From Serinus canaria (lineage: Eukaryota > Chordata > Aves > Passeriformes > Fringillidae), in assembly GCF_022539315.1 (NCBI RefSeq), contig NC_066326.1, positions 14,958,601 to 15,022,600 of the forward strand: a stretch of 64,000 nt of DNA. Reading direction: 5' to 3'. Position numbers and translations under genes: made by a program. Of the stretch, positions 10,201 to 20,000 are shown in pieces (position 1 is the first letter of the stretch; every line of letters begins with the position of its first letter). Under the pieces are notes generated by a model that saw only the letters and a list, made by a program, of their open reading frames with translations, was not told the DNA's origin and did not search any database.

Positions 10201-11071
10201 GTAGATGCCTCAGGGAAAGCTTTTCTCAGAGAATTTCCTTGCCTTGATGGCAGAACCCTGTGTGGGAGCCGTGTCTGTGGCAGGGAGGGGGCAGAAGTTC
10301 AGTGTCCCCACTTGGGGCTGGGGCATTACATCTGTGCTGAATGACAGGGACTGAACAGAGACTTCCTGTACTTTCTGCAGCTTTAAAGCACCCCAGTCCA
10401 GCAAGCAGCATTGCTTTTCAGTCAGCTGGAATGACAAATGGGACAATAGAGGAAAATAAAGTGATAGAGGAAGGATCAAAGTGGGGAAACATGGAAGCAA
10501 GCAAGGAGGAGGAAGATGAAGAAGAGGAAGAAGAAGAGGAATTCACAGAAAGCGATGATGATGAAGATGATATGGAAGAAGAAGAAGAAGATGATGATGA
10601 TGATGATGTCAAAGAGGTAAATGAGGTTTTCACTAGGATAGGCCTTTTTTCCTGAATTAAGGAAACATCATTGTTCCAAGCCACTTGGCCTCAGCAGTGA
10701 GGCTCAGCTCTACAAGGGGCCATTCACACTTTCTCCACGCTGTGTTAGGTTTTATTTGCATAGGAGATTTCATTAATGAGGTTAAAGTAATGTCTCACCT
10801 CTGACTTGTAGGAAAGCCAAGTTCAGGTCACCAGAAAAGCAAAGCCTGGAAAAGGCGAAACGAATCCTATGAATTCCAAGGAGCAGAGGGCAGGTGTGTA
10901 TTCAGAACCCTGGCTTAGGGATGGGCTCTAGTACCTCCAGGATTTGCACTGGTTTTACTAACACATGATTTTCTGTTCTCAGGAAATGAACGTTCCAGAT
11001 CACTGTCCTTCAGCTTAGATAAACCAGCAGATGAAGATGATGCCTATGATTTTAATACAGACTATGTGTAA
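4215..11071 (+). CDS. GNL3: GNL3, nucleostemin (nucleolar circularly permuted GTPase)
   Basis: Nucleostemin is a nucleolar GTPase of the YlqF/YawG class that supports ribosome biogenesis and proliferation. Fifteen coding exons join in frame: 4215-4227, 4455-4513, 4609-4746, 5299-5412, 5576-5659, 5887-6022, 6476-6579, 6840-6975, 7395-7482, 7819-8002, 8944-9086, 9745-9881, 10381-10616, 10812-10893, 10983-11071 (1743 nt, 580 codons plus stop). The N-terminus (MKRPKLRKASKR) is a basic nucleolar-targeting region, followed by a K/E/R-rich coiled-coil stretch near residues 60-108. The GTPase motifs are circularly permuted: G4 NKID at 179-182, G1 GFPNVGKS at 262-269, and a degenerate G3 DSPS at 306-309 as in mammals. 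Residues about 488-521 are almost only Asp/Glu. The C-terminus [13 protein letters not shown] is nearly the human end. The introns host four snoRNAs. Confidence 0.96.
6073..6142 (+). ncRNA. Box C/D snoRNA, SNORD19-like copy 1 (GNL3 intron 6)
   Basis: Box C is ATGAAGA at 6081-6087 (one change from RTGATGA) and box D is CTGA at 6132-6135. An internal D' CTGA is at 6100-6103, with a C'-like TTGAAGA at 6111-6117. The terminal stem pairs 6074-6079 with 6136-6141, plus one G-T wobble outside. The guide GAGATCCAACT abuts box D. Its AGATCCAACT part is complementary to the conserved 18S rRNA segment AGUUGGAUCU, the region targeted by SNORD19. The C box is non-canonical and the stem is the weakest of the three copies, so this may be a diverged copy. 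It sits only 50 bases after the 5' splice site. Confidence 0.7.
7219..7293 (+). ncRNA. Box C/D snoRNA, SNORD19-like copy 2 (GNL3 intron 8)
   Basis: A perfect 9-bp terminal stem pairs 7219-7227 with 7285-7293. It encloses box C ATGAGGA at 7229-7235 (one change from consensus) and box D CTGA at 7281-7284. A C'-like GTGAAGA is at 7260-7266. The guide TTCAGATCCAACT lies directly before box D and matches 18S rRNA AGUUGGAUCU. By the box D plus 5 rule, the G opposite C7276 would be 2'-O-methylated. The RNA ends about 100 nt before the 3' splice site of its intron. Mammalian GNL3 is an established host of the SNORD19 family. Confidence 0.85.
7679..7750 (+). ncRNA. Box C/D snoRNA, SNORD69-like (GNL3 intron 9)
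   Basis: Box C is a perfect ATGATGA at 7689-7695, D' CTGA is at 7709-7712 and box D CTGA is at 7739-7742. The flanks form an 8-bp perfect stem (7679-7686 with 7743-7750). The guide before box D reads ATTCAATCCAACA. Its CAATCCAAC part is complementary to GUUGGAUUG, found in the conserved 28S rRNA segment AGCGUUGGAUUGUUC. Mammalian GNL3 hosts SNORD69, a 28S guide, hence the name. The 3' end lies 68 nt before the 3' splice site, the usual spacing for intronic C/D snoRNAs. Confidence 0.85.
8252..8329 (+). ncRNA. Box C/D snoRNA, SNORD19-like copy 3 (GNL3 intron 10)
   Basis: This is the best-formed copy. It has a perfect 9-bp stem (8252-8260 with 8321-8329), canonical box C ATGATGA at 8262-8268, a C'-like GTGAAGA at 8296-8302 and box D CTGA at 8317-8320. 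The guide CTCAGATCCAACT next to box D is the same 18S-directed guide as in copies 1 and 2. It lies about 614 nt before the 3' splice site, much farther than usual. The gap can be explained if about 8395-8890 is inserted repeat. Confidence 0.9.
8395..8890. repeat. Possible interspersed repeat (LTR-like) in GNL3 intron 10
   Basis: This block differs in composition from the rest of the intron. It is C/T-rich, with phrases such as tttatcccctcctgttgatg and ctgctccctttggtgg that recall avian endogenous retroviral LTRs. I could not define TG/CA ends or a target-site duplication by eye, and there is no viral coding sequence. The call rests on general resemblance and on the unusually long snoRNA-to-splice-site distance that it would explain. 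Confidence 0.3.
9914..10160 (-). mobile_element. CR1 LINE fragment (3' end) in GNL3 intron 12
   Basis: The plus strand reads as the reverse complement of an avian CR1 3' region: acagattggcctgggttgga, then phrases about the ground-up noun string typical of CR1, such as cttccagggatggggcagcc and ctcacagtaaagaatttttt. The element is therefore in minus orientation and truncated at its 5' end, as is usual for CR1. It is about 245 bp and clearly diverged. Confidence 0.85.
10508..10610 (+). repeat. GNL3: GAA/GAT-rich low-complexity coding tract in GNL3 exon 13
   Basis: Repeated gaa, gag and gat codons encode the Asp/Glu run of the protein. The tract is purine-rich with runs such as (gat)6 and is likely to vary in length between individuals or species. 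Confidence 0.8.
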
Positions 11072-13537
11072 CAAACCAGGTGGGAAGGCATTGTCTGGAG
11101 AGCTGCTTCTGGCTTTCAGAACAGTCAGGAACACTGGGGTTGCGGCAAAAGCTGGAGGAGTGCTGCAGAACCAGAGCTGCTGCAAAGACTCAGCTGTTGC
11201 TGTGTCAAATAATGTACATAATAGTGCATCTCCCTGGATAGCTCCAGATTTTATACAGGTCTAGGAAACTGATTGTTATTCAGCTTTCTCATAAAGTTTA
11301 TTTCCTATATTAAAGCCTATTTTAAAAATTCCTAATAGACTCACTTAGTCTGTTCATTTTGCCTTATAAAATGCCTTTCAAGAGGATAAACCCTTTGTCT
11401 TTAAAAGATAAATGATAAATGTTTCATTCTAGTCACGTTCAAACAATATATCTGTTTTCCTAGAGGCTTATAAAGATTTTATCCTTAGAGTATGACTTTA
11501 GACAGTGAATCTTCAGTACATTTTTGCAAAACTTGCAGAATTTTCACATGTAAAGGTTGGCTAGAAAATGCTCCTTATTTCAGCTAGATATAAGATATTT
11601 TACCCAAACACTGTTTTATGTTCTGAACCTTCACTGGGAATGGTAAATGAGATTTTATTAGTAATCCATCTCCACTGGGAAATGAGTTGGTTGATCTTGA
11701 ACAGTGCTCTTGAACAAGAGTGTTGTTTCCTGATGGCACCTGTTACACCTGACAATAACTGGCCAATCTTAAGCAGAACACTGCCCTGTGCAGTCAGGAT
11801 GTGCCGCTGTGCTCAGCCTGTAGCAGAAGTGGGATAGCAAGAGAATTGCCAAGAGGCCCTGCAGCTGCTCAAAGAATTAAGTGTTTATAATAAATGCCTG
11901 ACACTAAATATTTACTGTGCATCTGTTTTCTTCCTATTAACTGAAAAGTATGATTTCTGTGTTCTTTGATAAATAAGTGTTTTCCTTCAGTGTGTGCTGA
12001 GCAATAGATTCTCATGGGCAGCTTAAAAAGATGTCAAGTGCATACACAAACAGGAAGTTCATTTAAGCCTGCTAAAACCCAGCTTGCTCAGCTGAATTGC
12101 ACTGTCAGCTAATCAAAGTAAAATCTTTCAACGTTGGCAAGTGAATTTACTTAATTACTCCTATTTCAAGGACAAGAATGGTCCTTGTTCTAAGGGTTCA
12201 TCAAAACCCAGGAAAAGAAACAATAGGTAACAAACCAGAATGGGCTATCCATGACATATACAGAACTACAGGCAGTGACTGCACTCAGAGCAGCAGTTTG
12301 AAATCCTTTTAAAGCAGAACTAAAACCATATTCACAGTCAAGAAGGAGTCCTTTACCTCTGCTGCCCTGTGTTTCAGACCAGGCATACTTAGCTGTCCTT
12401 GCATGAGCACATGCCTTTTGTCTGAACATCCTCCACCGAGGGCTCTTCACAAGCCTGAGTGCAAACCTCTGTTACATGGAGTAGTTGGCACAGTGGCTGC
12501 TGGGATATATCAGCTAATAATAACTATCACTCAATAATACAACTATAAAAAACAAACCAGTAGCACAGGTGATGGGCAACTGACTGCAGAGGGCACAGGC
12601 TTCTCATCTGATGAGTTCCCAGATGGGGAAAGGCACAGCAGGAAAAGCTACAGCAGTGTAGCTCACTCAAGAGAACTATGAGGAACTCAACAATAACAAA
12701 ATTTATCTGTAATTAATACAGCCTGGTCCCCAAAATAAGTAGTTTGTACTATTTTAGAATTAGATTGCTTTCACAAAGACCAGATCAATTCACTATGGCT
12801 TTAATCACTTGCTACTGTGTACAAAGGAAACACTTCCTATATCAAGACTGGAATTAGATTGCCATTTACCTGAGGCTGGAGTCAGCATGTTACAATTAGC
12901 TTTATTCTTGAACAAAGTTTCATCCACCACTTTACAAAAAAATGGTTTAGTGTTCATTTCCAGGTAAAACCATTTTGCATAGTGAAGTAATATTTGAAGG
13001 ATTAATCTTTCAAAAACGATTCAATTTTGCAGAATTCTGTAAGAAAGACTTAAACAGAAATGTTTGGGAGATTTCATGCAAGAAAGGGTTGTTGAGGGAA
13101 TTATTTCACAGGATAACAAAACAAAACCCAGGCAGCTCTTAATTACAGTACACTGCTGTGCAAGATTTGCTGGTGCAAGCACCAGCTGAATTTGTATCTT
13201 GTTCTTAGAAACTTTGTTTCTGTAACTGACAAAAATGATCCCCTGCTAGAAGACCTCTAGTAAGGAGCAGGAGAACACAACTGAAATGACAAAAAAGTGC
13301 TCGTTTGTGGAGATCTTCCCTTGTTTCCTGTAGTGCTGCTGGAGAAGCATCTTGTGTCACACAGATGACAAGAGCCTCCTTTGGACCTGTGCATTTCAGA
13401 ACTGCACCTGAGTAAGTGCATCACCTTGTGCTCCAGAAGGCAGGGTCGGCTCTGTAATACAAGCTGGCTTAAAGAAAAATATTCTGCTTGGCTCCAGAAG
13501 TTTCCTGAGAAAATGTCATCATTTATTCAAATGGACT
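11072..13537. other. GNL3 3' UTR and intergenic region between convergent GNL3 and GLT8D1
   Basis: The start of this stretch is GNL3 3' UTR. ATTAAA at about 11310 and AATAAA at 11889-11894 are candidate polyadenylation signals. On the minus strand TTTATT at 12901-12906 is a candidate signal for GLT8D1. Another at 13522-13527 lies only 11 bases past its stop. I see no other gene in this stretch. Confidence 0.6.
11889..11894 (+). terminator. GNL3: Candidate polyadenylation signal of GNL3
   Basis: AATAAA occurs about 820 nt past the stop codon, in an AT-rich context (ataataaatgcc) followed within 40 nt by a T-rich tract. The nearer ATTAAA at about 11310 is a weaker alternative. Confidence 0.5.
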
Positions 13538-16500
13538 CTACTTTGCTTCATAGGCCTCCGAGTGTCTGCGGATCAGGTTGAACTTGCCTGCAGGGTCAGG
13601 GACATACCACTTCTCCCAGACTTCAGCATAGGAAGCTGTTCTTCCCCAGGGTTTGAAATGTCCATTCCAGTGGAGCAGCTTGGCAGCTTCCACAAACTGA
13701 GGAGAGTACCTTTTGCCAGCACTAGACCCTTCAATTGAAAAAGAAGCATTAGTGTTTGAAATAAAAGCAGCCGAAACACCAACGTGCAAAGCGTTAACTT
13801 CAAAACAAAGGATTTAACAAAGGAAATCTTATCATTTATAGAGAAAGGAGGTAATAGGAGAAGCAGAAAAAAGGGCAAAGTGAAAAACAATCAAGTGCAA
13901 CTAAACGTCACTTTGATCTCTCTGTGTCTATTTTCATACACTGCCTTAACTTCTAAGTTCTTTAAGACCCACTTAACACCCAGATGAATTCAGCAGCCTA
14001 TGTATTGTTCATCAGAAACATAACCTGAAAAAGCTCTCCCAGCACTGGGGTCTCACCAGTAGAACAGACATGAATGTCTGCCCTTCTCAAAAGTTTTGGA
14101 AGAAACACCTTGGATCAAATCAGATACAATATATTTGTGAAAAATGAGAAGGATTTTGAGTAAGTCAGCAGCTTGAGAAAGACTCAGGCCCACAAGCCCC
14201 AAGATGGAACTGCAAAGCTGTTTTTCCTAAAGAACAAAGGACAGAATAGGAGAATAAAAGCTCACTTTGCTACATCATCAGCAAGATGTCCAGCTACAGA
14301 CCTGGAAAAACACCCTAGGGGAGCAGCACCACAAATGCTTCATACGTACCAAGATGTCGGACATTCCACATGGGATCAATACTGGAATGCTGCTTGTAAA
14401 ACACAATTAGCAGTGGAGGTGTTGTGATGCTGCCAGCCAGAGTTTTACTGTAGAGCTCCTCTCTGGAAGTTGAAAGGATGGTGATCAGTTATTTTTCACT
14501 TGCAGCAGAGATACACACACAGCCCTGGGTTCAAGAGGGAAATGCCACCAGCAGAACCCAAGCCCTGAGCTGCTGGCACCCCTAGCCGGGGGTACTTACA
14601 CCACATTAAGTGCCATCCATTTCTCCAGTTGTTTTGTGATGTTCTGTAATTTCCATTCAGTCAGATTAGCAACAAAAACTCCGGGATTGAAAGAGCAGGT
14701 GTTGGCTTTCATGGCAAGCTTTCGGATTGTTTCTTTTTTGTAATCTAAAAACCCAATGTAATTATACTGGGTGGTGGGAAAAAGAGAGTAGAAATTAGCC
14801 TAAAATATATGGGGAAGTTCCTAAAGAAAAATGCTGCACAACTCACAGCAGACAGGTGTAAGTTGAAGTTGTTATAGTAAATATCCCTTCCTTTAAAATG
14901 AGAGAAAGGCAACCTTAAGAGGTGTAATGTTTTAAAAATATGATTATATAGACTACATATTTTAAGGAATGCTGCATCATCTTAATAATACCATATTATT
15001 AATATGGTACCAGTCTCAGATAAAGTACCTTTTATACATTCAGAAATGAAAAATTGTCCCTCCAATGTCCTCAGACCTCCTGCTGTTCCACAACAAGAAT
15101 TGCTCTCATTGTAAAGCACAGCAAAAATTCCAGGTAATTTACTGTGCCTGAACAGAAACTGCAGGTCCCATTTGTAAAACTGGTTTGGGCAGGGACAGTC
15201 ACACGTTTAGGTTTCAGCATTTGGAGCATTCCCAAATGCCTGAGATCTACAGTATTGTTATCACTGAACAAGACTAAAACTAACCTGATTGCCTGCTCCA
15301 CGGACAGCAACTTTACTACTGGTTGAGTCACAGTCATCTGAAAATGCAGCTGCATGTCCAGGTTTCAGTGGGTTGTTGTAAAGTTCAACAATATCATCTG
15401 GAAAATGAAAGCAAGCACAAGAGAATCAAAAGAAATCCTGACTAAGTGCCAAGTTAGGCTTTGTTCAGTCCATTGTTACAGCACATAAAGCTATTCAGTT
15501 TAACCAAATCCACTCATATTTACAAAGTTTGTACAGAAATGTTTGAGTTCTGTGAGAGATAAGATACTGACCTCAGCATAAGGCCAGTAGCAGCTAACAA
15601 AGGTCCCATACCTTGCACTATTACATCATCATCCACATAGATGACCTTCTCTGCATGAGGGACAAAGCTGGGCAAGTAGAATCTTGCAAATGTTAACTGT
15701 AAGAACAGCAAAGTAAGAGAAGTGGAGAATTAAATTTAAAATATGTCCAAATAAATGTGAAATTGACTGATTTTTCTGGCACTTATCTATGGCATTAATG
15801 TCCAAGACAACTACTATAGAGGAAGTGAAATAGGCAGCAATATCCTACAATTTAAAATAAATAGGTTCCATCAATTCCTGGTTTACCATGAATGTATGCA
15901 TTGATAAACTAACTTTGAAACTGGTCTATATAAGAATTTATTATTTTTCCACATAGATCTGCAGTATCTCTGAGGTGTTGGCATGCTTAACATGCCAGCT
16001 GGGGTGTTTCACTGTGGCTAGCAGCAAAAAATGATCCTAGGCATGCATATGTAGATATTCAAATCCATCTCTCACTATCTAGATACTTAGTTTTACTGAA
16101 ATTTAGGGATTTTATTATGAAAGATTGCTTCTATGCTAACAGACTTGGTTTTGATCTCCAGCTGGGTTCAAAAGCCAACATCAAAATATAATGTTATTAA
16201 CTACTAATTGCAAAAAGTAATCAGCATCATCCTCACTGGTTTGAAGGCGTCTGCCTTTTGGGGATCCACTTGTACTTTGCCTTCTAAGACACGAGGGTCG
16301 AAATCCAGAATTCGGTATCTGATGTTTTTCAGAGGAGGACTCCTCAGCCACATCCTGCCAGCAGGAGAAAGGCACAGATCTTGTTAGATGAGACAAAATC
16401 AAGGGAAAAGCAGGAGACCCAGCTAACAGCGACACAGATCTGGATGTGGCCACTCACTTCCCTGACCAACAAACACATCTGGGATGTAATTGATGCTGAC

Positions 16501-17864
16501 ATCAGTGCTGCCCTGTGTGGCCACAGGGGCAAGTCCAGGGTCAGCAACTGCACACCTGGGCCATGTGAAAGGTACGAGGTCACTTCTTGCTTTATCAGAA
16601 ATACACACTCCTGTTATCACAGGTCCTTCCCAAAACCATCAGTGTGGACAGAAGGGGATTAGAAAAACAGGATCAAAGAACAATCTACAAAAATGGAGAA
16701 ACATGATTGCCAGCATTTGAATTGCTCAGATGAAGTGTAAAAGTACCTTTTACAACCCTTCCACCAACAAACTCCTCACTGGTTGGATATAAGCCCATTG
16801 GAAAAGATATTTCTTTTCCATCCCTGAAACCTGACCAGGAGGAATGGTGGGACTCCCACAGCAGCTCTGTCAAAAAGCTGCTGGGACTAGGAGTCAGGGG
16901 AGTGCAGCTCCAGGGAAAGGCAGCTTGCTCTCCTCTCAGAAATACAGAGTTCACCGTGCTGTGGGAATCCAATGAAAAGGTCATTACCTCAAGTGATCCA
17001 CAGTATCATTCAAAGTAACAATGTGGAAAACCACGTTGGCTCTGGTGTTCTGGTAAATGCTGTTCATGGCTGCAATTGCACCTCCGAGCCTCTCATCTGA
17101 GGCTGCAATGACCACAGGAATCTCCTGGTCATTCCTCTCATCTGCCAGCCTCTGGGGAGCTGCAGGAATGAAATCTATAGGCTGAAGTCCTAAGGGACTT
17201 GGATCTGTAGAGTAAAAATTACATACTTGTTTTTATTATTATATATTATTATTATCACACTAAAATTCCCAACACTTCAATTATTTCTGCTGTACACTTG
17301 GATGTCTGAGCTGAGGTGTGGATTACAGTGAGCCAGTATCAAACATGCAGAGCATCAGCTTTTGAGAATCTGAGATGCTAATGAATAGAATAACACATTT
17401 ACAGAAAACTGCACACATTTAACCACACATATTCACACACAGCACAAGGTCTTAAAAGGCTGAGCTACAGTAGTCTGCACTTGCCTTTGGTCCCCTCTGC
17501 CACACCTATAACCTCATTAACTTTCCCCTCCCATTCACTCAAACCACATGGTAGGTTCTGCCTGGCCAGAGCAGGTGTTTCCCCACCAAATCTTAAATAT
17601 ATTATTATATTATATCTATTTAAAATTAAAATAAAACCCAACAAACCTGACAATTCCCGTCTCAAGAAGTCACTGAGGCTTAGGAAGTTATGGTGAATAA
17701 CTAGCAAAAATATGACAACAGCCACTATAAGGATAGAAATGTTCACTGAAAATTAAGAAGAAAAATCTTTATCAATATAACCAGAAAACAACTGAGAAAC
17801 TCAGATACAAAAGATATAAAAAAATCAGACAAGCACATATACACATACCTTTCCTTAACGTCAT
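13538..17864 (-). CDS. GLT8D1: GLT8D1, glycosyltransferase 8 domain-containing protein 1
   Basis: This is a type II membrane glycosyltransferase of family GT8, expected in the Golgi. Its acceptor is poorly defined. The coding exons, in transcript order, are 17864-17849, 17745-17647, 17204-16988, 16354-16237, 15696-15612, 15397-15285, 14766-14600, 14462-14350, 13728-13538 (1119 nt, 372 codons plus stop; human about 371). MTLRK is followed by a signal-anchor at residues about 8-22 (ILIVAVVIFLLVIHH). The GT8 core includes EIPVVIAASDERLGGAIAAM and the metal-binding DDD at 172-174 in YVDDDVIVQ. The family's C-terminal HxxGxxKPW motif is present as HWNGHFKPWG from about 329. The start ATG lies in an exon with an upstream acceptor at 17905-17906, so there is at least one noncoding 5' exon. 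No frame break was seen. Confidence 0.95.
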
Positions 17865-19700
17865 TTTTCTATTCTTATTTTATTAGCGTAAGGTTCCTGC
17901 AAATCTACAAGACAAAAACACAGCAGTCACTGTCAGTGCATTCTTCCATGAGGCACAGCACACCATCATCAGGAGTGTCACAACAGTTTCAGTGTCCAAG
18001 GCAGTGACTGTTTCCCTCTGTCAGTTTTATGACATACATAAAACTCTATGTCACATTTTTAAAAGTGAGTATGGTCTCAGGAAGTTCCTAACTACAACCA
18101 CAGAATCACAGGATGGGTTGGGGTGGGTTGGAAGGAACCTTCAAGATCACCTTGTTCCAGCCCTTGCCATGGGCACAGACATCATCCCAGCTTCTGTGGA
18201 CAGCCTGTGCCAGGGCCACACCACCCTCACAGGGAAGAATTTCTCCTCAATACCTCATTTAAACCTGCCCTCTGTCAGCTGGAAGCCATTCCCCCTTGTC
18301 CTGTCATCCATGCCCTTGTCCAAAGTCCCTGGCCAGCCCCTGTAGGCACTGGAAGGCACTCTAACAGGTTCATGTCCTTCTCATGTTAGGGACCCCCTCA
18401 CTACAATCACAAATCTAAGGAAGATCTCAGAGATAAAAAGGAAACATGCAGATCTTGCAACTTCACTGACAGAAAAAAAAGGGCCAAACTCCTTCTGCCA
18501 ATCAAAAGTAATCTGAAAGATCTGGAAAATTATGCATGTTTTCTTTACTGTGGCAACTATTTATTTAACTATCTGAACTGGAAAAATAAAAGCGGGAAAG
18601 AAGGCAGTACCATCATGTCATAGAAGGGGGTAGAAACACAACACCAGTGCAATTTCGGTAAGAAATTCAAACATGCTTGTTCATTATTTAAGGGTCGAGG
18701 TGAAATCAGAACAAGAGCTGTGTATCCTGGCGTGTGAAGGAGCTATCAAATGACACACAGAAAGCTCCTTAACAACACGCATAATTGCAGAAACGGTGAG
18801 AGACTTGCGAAATCCCCAAATTATAACACCTCAGCCTGCGCTGTGACTGTTACATGCATCAGAACCACTTTCTTCCCGCTGCTGCAGACACATCAGCGGA
18901 GCCCAACAAATCCCTGCCCTGAGCTCTCCGCGCATCACCGCACTGCTGGCAGGGGCGGGACACGGAGCTTTGCCTGGGAGCACAACGCCACGTCCCGCTG
19001 TGCGACTCCCAGCGCCAGGGCTGAGGCGGGCACGGACACGGCCGGCGCCTCAGCTTCCGCGGCAGCCGGGCTGGGGACAGTGACAGAACGTCGCCTGCAC
19101 AGGGATGGTCACGGACCACAATAAAACCCACACCGCGCCGCTCCGCCGGCTGCCTGCAGCGCACACCGCGCTCCCCGGGCCGCTCTGCGGGCACAGCTCC
19201 GCTCTGGGGCCGGCGGGCCCGAGTCCGGCTCTCCCGCACCGGCGACCCGGCCCCTCACGGACCGTCCGCCCGCGCCGCCACCGCGGCAGAACGCGGCCCG
19301 CGGGTGCCCGCCCAGGTGCCTGACCGCCGCCAGGAGCCGAACCCCCGCCGCGCCCACCCCTCCGCGATACCGAGGCCGCGGCGGCGCCCGGCGGCTCCGT
19401 GGGACGAGCCCGAGGCTGGAGCGAGAGGGCGGCCCGCGAGCTGCCGAGTCAGGGCGGCTTTCCGACAGGCGGCTCCGCGGGGCCTCGCACCTGCCGGGGA
19501 GAGCGCCTCCGCCGGGGTCCTGAGGGGCGAAGCCGCCGTTGCCGAGGAGATGCGTCCCGGCGGGCTGGGGGGAGCGGGAGCGGAGCAGCCCCGGAGCGGC
19601 GGCGGCGGCACTGAGGCGATGGCCGGGGCTGGAGGCGGCACCCCCGGCAGACGGAGCTCTGGGCGGGGCGGACGGGGCGTGTTTCCGGCCAGCTCAGCAG
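17865..19700 (-). other. GLT8D1: GLT8D1 5' UTR exon, first intron and probable noncoding exon 1
   Basis: Minus-strand bases 17904-17865 are 5' UTR in the coding start exon, entered by the acceptor ttgtag. A donor CAG/gtgcga ending at 19491 would close an untranslated first exon in the CpG island. The intron between holds one CR1 fragment (about 18101-18405) and nothing else I recognise. The exon 1 limits are inferred. Confidence 0.5.
18095..18405 (-). mobile_element. CR1 LINE fragment in GLT8D1 intron 1
   Basis: The plus strand shows the reverse complement of a CR1 3' region, starting accacagaatcacaggatgg and continuing with gttggaaggaaccttcaaga and tgtgccagggccacaccacc. It is about 300 bp and lies in minus orientation relative to the window. 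That puts it in sense with the GLT8D1 transcript. Confidence 0.88.
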
Positions 19701-20000
19701 GCTTCTTCCGCTCCGCCGCTACGAGCGTCGGTAGCAGCGGAGAGGCCGCGCCGCGCCACGCAAATAGCAGGGCCCCAGCCGGGAGCGCGGAGTCGGCTGC
19801 GAAGAGGAACGGGAAGAAGCCGGAGAAGCGCCGCCGCCATGCTGAGCGTGTTCCGCTCCATCCCCACGCAGATGGTAGGGCCCGCCCGGGCCTCGGCACC
19901 GGGGCACTGCGGGCGACACGGCCGGCGCGGGTTTCAGTGTGCCCTGCACACACGGTCACACGGCCGGCGCGGGCTCAGCCGCCCCTGCGCGATCTTGGCA
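18930..20000. promoter_or_regulatory. CpG-island bidirectional promoter of GLT8D1 and SPCS1
   Basis: About 1 kb of very GC- and CpG-rich sequence spans the SPCS1 start (19839) and the inferred GLT8D1 first exon. The two genes point away from each other, so the island is a natural shared promoter. I see no TATA box near the SPCS1 start. Long overlapping open frames here are a by-product of GC richness. Confidence 0.75.
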
